Below, piece by piece: positions 56,401-64,000 of a stretch of DNA of 64,000 nt (its first letter is position 1; every line of letters begins with the position of its first letter). The notes under the pieces were generated by a model that made no database searches, was not told where the DNA came from, and saw only the letters and a program-made list of their open reading frames with translations. Origin of the DNA: Pseudozyma flocculosa PF-1 (taxonomy: Eukaryota; Basidiomycota; Ustilaginomycetes; Ustilaginales; Ustilaginaceae); the NCBI RefSeq assembly GCF_000417875.1, contig NW_006920881.1:201087-265086 (forward strand), given 5' to 3'. The translations under genes were made by a program, and so were the position numbers.

Positions 56401-58639
56401 CGGAGCCGAGCTCCTCTTCGGTGACCTCGGTGGTCTCGTACTTGGTCACCGAGGCTTGCAGCACGTTCATCTGCACCTGCAGATCCTCGAGCTGGCCCTT
56501 GAACTTTTCGCGCTCCTCTTCGGCCATCTCGCGGTCGATGGTGGCGGCCTCGACCTCGATCGAGAGGTCCTCGTACCGCTGCATCAAGGACTCGCGCTGC
56601 GTCTCCCAGTCTTTCTCCTGGCTCTGCAGGTCGGCCAGCTGCGATTGAGTCTGCTCGAGCTTGGCCGTCAGCTTGGCCTTGAGCAGGAGGAACTGGTCGG
56701 CCTCGTCCTTGATGCGCTCCATCTCTCGCATCTTTTCGCGGTCGTCTTCCTTGCGCTTCTCGAGGATCCTGACCTTGGTCCGGAGCTCCTCGAGTTCTCT
56801 CTGCAGCGCGGCGACGTCAGCGTTGCTACGGGGCCCCGCCGGGCTGGCCACTGAGGCGAGGCTCATGTAGTCCTTCTTGCCGCCGGCCATGCTCCGCATC
56901 GATGCCGACGTCTGCAGCCCGCCGCCCGCGACTTGCTGAAGCCGATTGGACGAGGGCTCCGCGGGCAGCGTCGTGTCTGGATCCTCGAAGTCGGGGAGGT
57001 CGACGTTGTCTTCTGCTTCTCCGAGCTCGCTGCCGTCTAGGCTCATGCTGATGAGCTGCTCGCCGCCGTCATCGGAAAGGTCGAGCCCCTCGTCGTCCAG
57101 GTCGCGTTCGTCGCTAGGTCTTCGGAGGCGACCGTCCTGCTGGCTTGCATCTGTTGCAGTCGAGGACCTCGCCGAGCGTTGCGGTGGCCGGGCGGCCATG
57201 CCGCCTTCAGAGCGGGCGACGCTGTTGGAGCTCGTGGCCCGCGAGAGAGGCGCAGACAGCGTCGACGCTCTGCCGGGACCCGACTGCGTTCGCACCAAGC
57301 TGGCCCCGAGCAGCGGCAGCCGCCCGATGGGCTCGAACCCCGCCATGGACGCGGCCGGAGGCGCGCGGTAGCGGCGTGGCGGAAGCCCTGCGCCGCTGCC
57401 CGTTAGNNNNNNNNNNNNNNNNNNNNNNNNNNNNNNNNNNNNNNNNNNNNNNNNNNNNNNNNNNNNNNNNNNNNNNNNNNNNNNNNNNNNNNNNNNNNNN
57501 NNNNNNNNNNNNNNNNNNNNNNNNNNNNNNNNNNNNNNNNNNNNNNNNNNNNNNNNNNNNNNNNNNNNNNNNNNNNNNNNNNNNNNNNNNNNNNNNNNNG
57601 CAGCGGCAGCCGCCGATGGGCTCGAACCCGCCATGGACGCGGCGGAGGCGCGCGATAGCGGCGTGGCGGAAGCCTGCGCCGCTGCCGTTGGCCTCACAGC
57701 CGACCTCGTCGCCGTCGGAGTTTGCGTCTGAGCTTTCAGGGGGGCCGTCGATGGTGCGAGGCTGGCTCTCTGGCCTAGCCGGCTCGGACCGGCCGAGACC
57801 CTGCCCGTCGCGGAGGCTGTGCTGGTCCGAGAGACGCGCGAAGTCACTGGTGTGTTGGGCGAGGCGGTGCGGCTGACGCCGGAGCTGTTCAGGGCCGAGC
57901 GGCTCGAGGCCGCAGACGCCGTTCCAGGCCGGGTCGAAGGCGTGGAGCTGCCAGGCTTGAGGGGGGATCGAGATCCTGCGGCGACAGCCGGTTTCGTCGG
58001 AGAGACTGGTTTCCGTGCTGCCGACGCTGACGAGGCAAGAGACATCCGAGGCCTGGCAGCTGCAGATGGCGTCACCGACACCCCGACCGACGGGCGACTC
58101 CGGGCTGTCGCTGCAACTGATGAGGCTCGAGATGTGGCCTGCGTCGTGAAAGCAGAGGGGCCAGGCAGACGAGCCGGTCAGCGCTGGCCAGGTTGGTACA
58201 TCCTCGGTCCAAGCAGGACCACGGCGACACTCACAGACACCGGAGTTGCCGCGCTCTTGCGCGGGCTCGCGGTCCTCGCAACTGGCGCTCGCTGGGAGGC
58301 AGCGGCCGCCCGGGAGCGTTCGGCCGCCAGCAGTTCGGCCTCGTCGTCCAGATAGTCGTCGTGCACATCCTCCATCTCGTCCTCGGCGGTGAGGGCGTGG
58401 ACTTGGGTGGGTCGCACAAAGACTCCATAGCCCTCGTCGCACTCAAAGTAGCGTTTGCCCTGTACGGAGCCATTGTTCTTGCCGTTGGCCTCGTCGAGGT
58501 GGACACCTACCCACACCCCGGGCGCGAACGACGTCTGGCCGACGAAGAGGACCTCGCCACGGCCCAGCTTGTTGATGACACATCGAGAGTGGAGATGGAT
58601 CGGCTGCGACGCCGCATTGGGCGTCCCAGGAGAAGGCAT
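53411..58639 (-). CDS. NIP100: Dynactin p150Glued large subunit, interrupted by an assembly gap
   Basis: Three exons: 58639-58235, 58138-56346 (containing 193 N) and 56186-53411. The frame stays open on both sides of the gap, giving about 1657 residues including unknown ones. A CAP-Gly domain (about 20-85) shows LGRGEVLFVGQTSFAPGVWVGV, GKNNG and YFECDEGYGVFV. A basic Ser/Pro-rich region follows. Then come long coiled coils (LQRELEELRTKVRILEKR onward), the dynactin middle domain (ISASQALTHLEML, SLRREELKEIECGQEF) and a C-terminal coil region ending near LPIIASIVKV. The CAP-Gly motif has GKNNG where GKNDG is usual. p150 links dynein to cargo and microtubule plus ends. The true length near residue 330-400 is uncertain because of the gap. 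Confidence 0.9.
57310..57691. other. Assembly gap (193 N) with duplicated flanks
   Basis: The N run is 57407-57599. The sequence just left of it (57310-57404) and just right of it (57600-57691) are the same segment, differing by single-base gains or losses in C/G runs (for example CGCCCGATGG against CGCCGATGG). Two contig ends therefore seem to overlap but were not merged, so the gap and duplication are probably artefacts inside the dynactin gene. Confidence 0.85.
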
Positions 58640-59942
58640 GGCGGGCAGCTGTAGAAGATTCCGAGAAGCCGCGCCCGTCTAGACGTACTGTCCCTCGGCG
58701 TCGTTTGGTGCGGGCGATGGTATGGTGGGGCGCACAGAGGTCGGCTAGGCCCTCATTGAGTTCGCGTCGAGAGCGGACAGTTGAGGTGTAGGAGTGCGTG
58801 CGCTTGCGGTAGCGTGTCGCTACAGCAGTATCGGATCTTCCGCCTGCTTGTGAGCGAGGCCGGATCCAGTCCGGGCTGCGTTGGCGGTCGTTACGTTTTC
58901 GGAGGCTGGTGTTGCCTGGCGCCAACGTCGGGTCGATGCCGGAGGTGAGCCGTTGTCGCGGGCGCCGCTGGGTAATGGCACTCGGCCTCGAAGCTGGCTG
59001 CGGCTGCGCTCGGAGACTGCTTTGGTGTCAAGGCGGATAGAGAGGGTGATGGCTGTGGTGAGGATCGAGATGTCGATCGACCTGCGTCCTCTTCCTGTGG
59101 CCCATGCAGCTGGAACGCGTCCCTCTCTCGCCTGCAGGACCAGGCCAGGCCAGGCCAGGGCCACGCCTGCCAAAGTGTGAAATAGCATGGGCCGGCGCGG
59201 TGCGGTGTTGCTCTCTCTCCGTCCACCTCTCCTCGGCCATCCAGATGGCACCGCAGCATGGCTGCTTCGTCCCAGGTCAAGCGGTTGTGCACCGCTCCTG
59301 CCTGTCGAAGACCCAGAGACGCGAAGGACGAGCGAGCGTAGCTGCTTCACGACAAAGTGTCTCCCGCCCGACGGGTCACGATTGGAGGCGGAGGGATTTC
59401 ATCTGATTTTAGCTGCCCCCTTTCTCGCCCATGAGCCCCCGGGCTTGCTCGCCTGGGGGCCTTCTTTCGATGCCGCACCGCTGGCGACCTGCAGACCCGG
59501 AGCCTCGAGCTCTCATCCCGGGCGTCGCCGCCATCCTTCACAGCCATAAACGCCATCAAGAAGGGACAGCTTCCTAGGACCGTCGAGGACTACGGGATGC
59601 TGCTGTTGGGGCTCGAGACCAACCCTGCCTGCCCAGTCGCCGGCCGAGAGGGAGGGGTGGAGGCGCGCGCGCTCAGATCACGCTGCGCCCAACGGCCCAG
59701 GTCTGCTGGCCTGCCCGCGGGCGGGCCTCGCGCCAAGGCCGAGTGCCGCAAAGTCGTCCGCATCCAGCCAGCCACGAGGCTGGGAAGAAACGAGCGGCGA
59801 ACTGGCGCGGGGGTCCTGGGCGGGCGACGCGGGGACAGTCGACGACCAGGTCTACCCTCCCTCCTTCGCCTCCGCCCTCTCCCTGTAGACATCTCGCCTC
59901 CTCCGTCCTCCTCCTCTTCTTGCAGGCTCTCAGCTCACCATC
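58640..59942. other. Divergent intergenic region between dynactin p150 and CCDC47
   Basis: A 1.3-kb stretch. It has a short CCAGG-type tandem (near 59142-59158) and a CT-rich leader before CCDC47 (59860-59942). No further gene, TATA box or RNA was recognised. Confidence 0.45.
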
Positions 59943-61241
59943 ATGGCGCACGCAGTCACCAAGTCGGCCCCGATGGGCTACCTCTTCGCAGCGTGGATCG
60001 CGCTTCTCCTCGTCCCGGCCACGGCCGCGGCTTTCGAGCTGCCCAAGTTCCTGACCGGAGGACTCGGCTCTCCCAACGCCAACCGCCCGGTGGGCGCGAC
60101 GGCCTACCAGGCGCAGCAGCCCTACGACGGCTTCGAGATCCCCATCACCTCGCGCCTCGTCTTCAGGCCGGCGCTCTTCACGACCGAGGGCGGCGTGCTC
60201 GGCGTCTGCATCCTCTTTCTGCTGATCCACTACGCCGGCAAGGCTCGCAACCGCCAGATGGCCGAGCGATGGGCCAAGAAGGCCATGCCCTTGCTCTCCA
60301 ACGAGTTTGCCAGCGTCGCGGACGACACAAAGGGCCGCGGGCTGGTCATCTGGAACGGAGGATCCGATGCCCTCATCTTTGCCTCGGGCCGACGCGGATG
60401 CCAAAGCCTTAGCGCCGTCTTTACGCTCAAGCCGCGACACGACCCTCTCGAGCGCTTCACCAGCTTTGTCTTCGACGTCGCCACCGCCAGCCTCGTCCCC
60501 TCGCACCGCGACCTCCTCACCCTCACCTTCGCCCTGCCGACGACCGCCGACAACGTCTACGGCATCTTCGCCCTTGTCGACAAGACTGCCCTCCAGGCCA
60601 CGCGCTCCGGCCGCTTCGACCTCTCGTTCACCAAGATCAACGACGGCGACCAGGCCGTCACCTCGCGCGGGATCCCCAACCGCTTCGCCATTCTCACCGA
60701 GTCAAGCGACCTCACCGACCAGTACCTCGGCGAGCCCGACGCGCGTGGTCAGGCTCAGAGGCAGAAGATCGGCGTGGCCGACGCCCTAAAGACGTCGGCA
60801 GCCGACCTGCTCGAGAGCTTGGTGATCAGCGACCAGCCCGCCGAGCGGCCCACTGGCCCCGTGGCCGTCCAGCAGCGGGAGCCGAGGCTGGTGTTGACGC
60901 TGTGCATGCCCAAGTCCGACGCCCAGTGCGAGGCGTCGCTGGCGCTGCTGCACGTCGCCGTCAACATCGTCGACGGCCTCGATAAGGGAATCATCAAGCC
61001 CCGCACCGAGGCCATGGCCAAGTTCCGCAAGACGCGCGCCGAGGTGGACAAGGAGCTGCTCGAGGAGTCGACCAAGGAGCAGCGCGAGGCCGAAAGGGAG
61101 GCAAAGGAGGAGGCCAAGAGGAAGGCCGAGAAGGAGAAGTTCGACCGCATGACGCCCGCCGAGCAGGCGAGGCGCAAGGAGCTCGAGAAGAAGCGCGCGC
61201 AGAAGAAGAGCGCCATGAAGATGCAGGGCCGACAGCAATGA
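59943..61241 (+). CDS. CCDC47/PAT-complex family ER membrane protein
   Basis: An intronless 432-aa frame. A signal peptide (GYLFAAWIALLLVPATAAAF) is followed by a luminal stretch and one membrane segment (GGVLGVCILFLLIHYAGKA, about 82-100). The cytosolic DUF1682-type domain follows (RGLVIWNGGSDALIFASGRR, TLKPRHDPLERFTSF). The C-terminal 80 residues are a highly charged coiled coil with the family motif DRMTPAEQARRKELEKKRAQKK-like. CCDC47 homologues bind ribosome-translocon complexes and help insert multi-pass membrane proteins and control ER calcium. It converges on the SERF-like gene. Confidence 0.88.
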   Translation: MAHAVTKSAPMGYLFAAWIALLLVPATAAAFELPKFLTGGLGSPNANRPVGATAYQAQQPYDGFEIPITSRLVFRPALFTTEGGVLGVCILFLLIHYAGKARNRQMAERWAKKAMPLLSNEFASVADDTKGRGLVIWNGGSDALIFASGRRGCQSLSAVFTLKPRHDPLERFTSFVFDVATASLVPSHRDLLTLTFALPTTADNVYGIFALVDKTALQATRSGRFDLSFTKINDGDQAVTSRGIPNRFAILTESSDLTDQYLGEPDARGQAQRQKIGVADALKTSAADLLESLVISDQPAERPTGPVAVQQREPRLVLTLCMPKSDAQCEASLALLHVAVNIVDGLDKGIIKPRTEAMAKFRKTRAEVDKELLEESTKEQREAEREAKEEAKRKAEKEKFDRMTPAEQARRKELEKKRAQKKSAMKMQGRQQ

Positions 61242-61647
61242 TCGGCGGCCGCCCGCAGTGCACCGCGATGACGGCCCCGACCCGGGTGGCGCTGCCCTCG
61301 CGACCCGTAGCCAAGCTGCAATGGAATGGAAAAACTGCATCGCCTCCGATGGCGCAACGAGATGGGCGTCCACTCGCGCCGGGACGACATCTCGTCGGCT
61401 GGTCTGCGCTTTTGCTAGATGCTATGATTGATACGAGTGAGCCGAGCTTCCTGCTTGGGGGAAGTGTCGAGGCCGAGTGCACAACTGAGCTCGGGAGGGC
61501 TGGCCCTGCTCGCATGCCGCCACGTCATGCCTGCGAATCGTCTGGAGACCCTCGTTGGCCGCGGAGAGCCTCGAGGCGCCGCTCGACGCCTACGGCCGTG
61601 CCCGTGCCCGCGCCTGCGGTCAAACTTTGAGAGTGCGGTGCGCGTGC

Positions 61648-62095
61648 TCATTTGCCTGACCCTCCGCCAGCCTCGGCAGCCTTTGCCGCTTTCGCCTAGT
61701 GGAGCGTACGAGCGGAAAGACAGGGCGATGAGGGCGGGTGGGTGTCAGGGCAGCACGACGACGTCGAGACGCTCGACCAGGGCAAGGGTGAAAGATGGTC
61801 GGTACTCACAGCAATCTTCTGCCTGAGGGCCTCGGCATCGGCCTCCTTTTTGGCGGCGAGCGAGGTGGCGCTCGTCTTGGTCTTTCCCTTGTTCTGCTCG
61901 GCCAGCTTCTTCTGGTTCTTGGCACGAGCCAGCTCTCTCTGGTTTCCGCCTGCGAGCGTCGTGCGAGCATCGAACGTTGTGAGAAGGGGCAGCAGGTTCG
62001 TCAGCAAAGCGATTCAGCATGTGGTCGACCCCGGGGCAGACCGGGTTGTGAAGTGGGAAGAAGTGTGGAGGGGGGAGCCGAGACTCACGAGTCAT
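61648..62095 (-). CDS. SERF/4F5-family small basic protein
   Basis: Three exons, 62095-62089 (7 nt), 61949-61810 and 61695-61648; 64 aa. The seven-base first exon (ATG ACT C) is supported by a donor GTGAGT and by restoring the family start MTRGNQRELARAKNQKK. The centre (LAAKKEADAEALRQKI) and the Lys/Ala/Gly tail complete the 4F5 pattern. SERF proteins are small, disordered and highly charged; animal homologues promote amyloid aggregation, and the fungal role is unclear. The gene is tandem with RIP1. Confidence 0.85.
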
Positions 62096-62775
62096 GATGC
62101 TATCTCCCTGCTCGCTCGTGCTCGTGGTCAACGAAAGAGTTGGTCTCTTGTGTCGATCTGGGACAGCCAGAGGCGCAGAGAGGTGTGTCGTTCCCAGCAG
62201 CCAAAGAGGCCCTTTCGGAAAGAGGTGGTGGCTCGGAGCAAGAGGTGGGTGAGGAAGGAAATGCAAAGGCGTGGAAAGTGCAGCGAAGGCCGTCGGGTCC
62301 CTCTGGCGCCCTCTCTGCCTGGCCGTGCCACCGCCCGCTTGGAATTTCGGGCTCGGTCTTCTGTCCTGCCTTAAGCTTGGGCCCGGCGGCCGGGTTTCGA
62401 CGCCGCCTGGGCTGGCCCAGACCCGCGTCCCAGGGTCCCCAACACCACCCTTGGAGGATGAGCTCGACGGTCTGACCTAGCCTGCCAGCGTTCGCCCGTC
62501 AGCTGCTTGCTAACCTCACGTCGACGAGCATCGTATCACACACTCTGCGTCACACAACGGTCGAGGCGCGGGAGTGGGTCGATCTATCAAAAGGGCATCG
62601 TCTCTGAGATTCCTCTCGTGTGCGTGCAAATGAAGGCGGGGATCGGCAAGCTACAGACTACTGTGAAAAGACTCGGCCCAGATCGGAAGCTAATGTGCTG
62701 CTGCCTGTGAGGCCGGACTGGTCCGCGGCAGGGCTCCAACGGGATCGCAAGCCCGCATCGGAAGCAGAGGTCCGC
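62096..62775. other. Intergenic region between SERF-like gene and RIP1
   Basis: 0.68 kb in tandem orientation (minus strand); it contains the leader/promoter of the SERF-like gene and the RIP1 3' flank. No RNA or protein gene was recognised. Confidence 0.4.
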
Positions 62776-64000
62776 TCAACCGATGATGAGCTTGTTCTCG
62801 CCGTCGTTGAAGTCGTATTCTGGCACCTCGAGGTTGAGAGGCGCAGGTCCCTTTCTCGCCCGTCCGCTGATGTCGTAGTGGGAACCGTGGCAGGGGCAGT
62901 ACCATCCGCCGTAGTCGCCGGCCTCGCCGATCGGCACGCAACCCAGGTGGGTGCAGACGCCGAGCATGACGAGCCACTCGGGGCGCTTGGCGCGGTCCGA
63001 GTCCTTCTGCGGGTCGCGCAGCTTGCTGATGTCGACGGCGTTGGCCTCGTCAATCTCCTCCTTGGTCCTGTGGCGGACAAAGACGGGCTTGCCACGCCAC
63101 TTGATGATGGCGTTCTTGCCCTCCGGGATGCTGTTCATGTCGACCTCGACCTTGGCCAGCGCCAGGACATCGCTCGAGGCGCCCATCGAGGCGAGGAAGT
63201 CGGAGACGAGCGACTTGGCACCCGAGGCGGCGATGAGGCCCATCGAGCCCACCATGAAGTACGAGAAGGTCTTGGCCTTGTCGGTGCTCTTGGCACGGTA
63301 GCCGCTGAAGTCGGGGACCGAGGTCGTCTCACGGGGCGAGGCCTGCAGCTCGCGCGGCGTCGACGAGAAGAAGCGGGGCGAGCCGGCGCTGGGAAGGGCT
63401 GCAGGGGGTGTACGAGGAAGTGGAAGCGAGTCGAGGAGCAACGGAGACAGGTCAGCGACTGAATCAGCGACGACAAGCAGCCATAGCAGCTTCCAGTGCT
63501 CTGCCGAACGGACGGACCACAGCAGCATCGCACAAGCAGTGTCGTGTGCGCCTGTACCCGAGCGTATGGGGCTTCTCAGGTACGTTGCCACCTCTATGAA
63601 GCCTTCTGCCGCGGACGACATGCGGGGTGTGGCTGGGCGACATTCACGCTCGGCGCGGAGCCAAGCCGACACCGACCGCTGCTGGAAGCGCTGTGACCTG
63701 TCCCGTCCGAGTTGATGACGCGCTGAAGACTCACTGTTGATGCCCGATCGGGCGCTCAGAACGCCATTGCTGGTGGAGAGGCGCGAGGACCAGCGCGGGA
63801 CCTGGGTGACATCGGATCGGGGAGAAGAACCGTAGCCCTCAGCATGATGGGGGTCGGCAGGGGCGCGGGCGGCGTGGTTGATGCCGGCGGCGATGGGGGT
63901 GCCGCTGTAGGCAGTAGCGGCCGTAGGACTGGGTGGTGGTATGTACGCACAGTTGACCAGAGCGTGAGGGAGGGCAGGAAGCCGGGTTCGTAAATGGCCG
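62776..64000 (-). CDS. RIP1: Rieske iron-sulfur protein of the cytochrome bc1 complex, 5' end cut by window edge
   Basis: The last exon, 63398-62776, encodes 206 residues. A hinge/TM segment ([20 protein letters not shown]) follows [10 protein letters not shown], then [19 protein letters not shown] and [16 protein letters not shown]. The 2Fe-2S ligand boxes are intact: CTHLGC and CPCHGSHYD. It ends [16 protein letters not shown]. An upstream exon runs from at least the window edge to 63735 (presequence-like, [20 protein letters not shown]) and joins in phase 1 across a 336-nt intron. No in-frame ATG exists inside the window, so the start is outside it. This subunit passes electrons from ubiquinol to cytochrome c1. 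The upstream exon is less certain than the last. Confidence 0.88.
   Translation of the reverse strand, partial: GHLRTRLPALPHALVNCAYIPPPSPTAATAYSGTPIAAGINHAARAPADPHHAEGYGSSPRSDVTQVPRWSSRLSTSNGVLSARSGINSESSARHQLGRDRSQRFQQRSVSAWLRAERECRPATPRMSSAAEGFIEVATYLRSPIRSGTGAHDTACAMLLWSVRSAEHWKLLWLLVVADSVADLSPLLLDSLPLPRTPPAALPSAGSPRFFSSTPRELQASPRETTSVPDFSGYRAKSTDKAKTFSYFMVGSMGLIAASGAKSLVSDFLASMGASSDVLALAKVEVDMNSIPEGKNAIIKWRGKPVFVRHRTKEEIDEANAVDISKLRDPQKDSDRAKRPEWLVMLGVCTHLGCVPIGEAGDYGGWYCPCHGSHYDISGRARKGPAPLNLEVPEYDFNDGENKLIIG

Noticed and set aside
57407..57599. Intron or repeat expansion at the gap in dynactin
   Set aside because: The N run with duplicated flanks is an assembly feature; no biological repeat can be claimed.

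Overview
The window looks like nuclear DNA of a GC-rich basidiomycete yeast or smut-type fungus, most likely Ustilaginomycotina. The reasons are compact genes on both strands, short GT-AG introns (mostly 78-160 nt), long Ser/Ala/Pro-rich or acidic disordered tracts, a complex I subunit, and protein families typical of that group. The clade call is inference. Nothing bacterial, viral or CRISPR-like was seen.

Layout, left to right: a Rho GEF cut by the left edge (minus); a 7.6-kb stretch with no convincing gene; a secreted expansin-like protein (minus); an AT-richer island carrying a diverged tandem repeat of about 172 bp; VPS41 (plus); MIX23/Cid2 and a D-2-hydroxyglutarate dehydrogenase-type flavoprotein (minus); the PP4 catalytic subunit (plus); an unrecognised 234-aa protein (plus); complex I NDUFA13/GRIM-19 (minus); NOP14 (plus), whose unusually long intron holds a candidate box C/D snoRNA; a SAM methyltransferase, a peroxisomal adenine-nucleotide carrier and DCN1 (all plus); LSM3 (minus); mitochondrial uL5 (plus); a SYLF-HAD fusion protein (minus); an SSA-type HSP70 (minus); UTP23 (plus); a small secreted or GPI-anchored protein (plus); dynactin p150Glued, interrupted by an assembly gap (minus); CCDC47 (plus); a SERF-like protein (minus); and the Rieske iron-sulfur protein, cut by the right edge (minus).

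The genes are mainly housekeeping. NOP14 and UTP23 act in small-subunit processome assembly, next to a possible snoRNA. NDUFA13, RIP1, MIX23, uL5m and the D2HGDH-type enzyme are mitochondrial. VPS41, the SYLF protein and dynactin act in membrane traffic and motility. DCN1, PP4, HSP70 and SERF serve protein control and signalling. CCDC47 is an ER factor. The lineage-specific or host-interface candidates are the expansin and the small secreted protein.

Most gene models were joined by hand from splice sites that keep the reading frame and rebuild conserved protein motifs. Starts were chosen by homology and context. The most interesting points are the SYLF-HAD fusion, the intronic snoRNA candidate, the duplicated flanks of the assembly gap, the AT-richer tandem-repeat island and several very small first exons.
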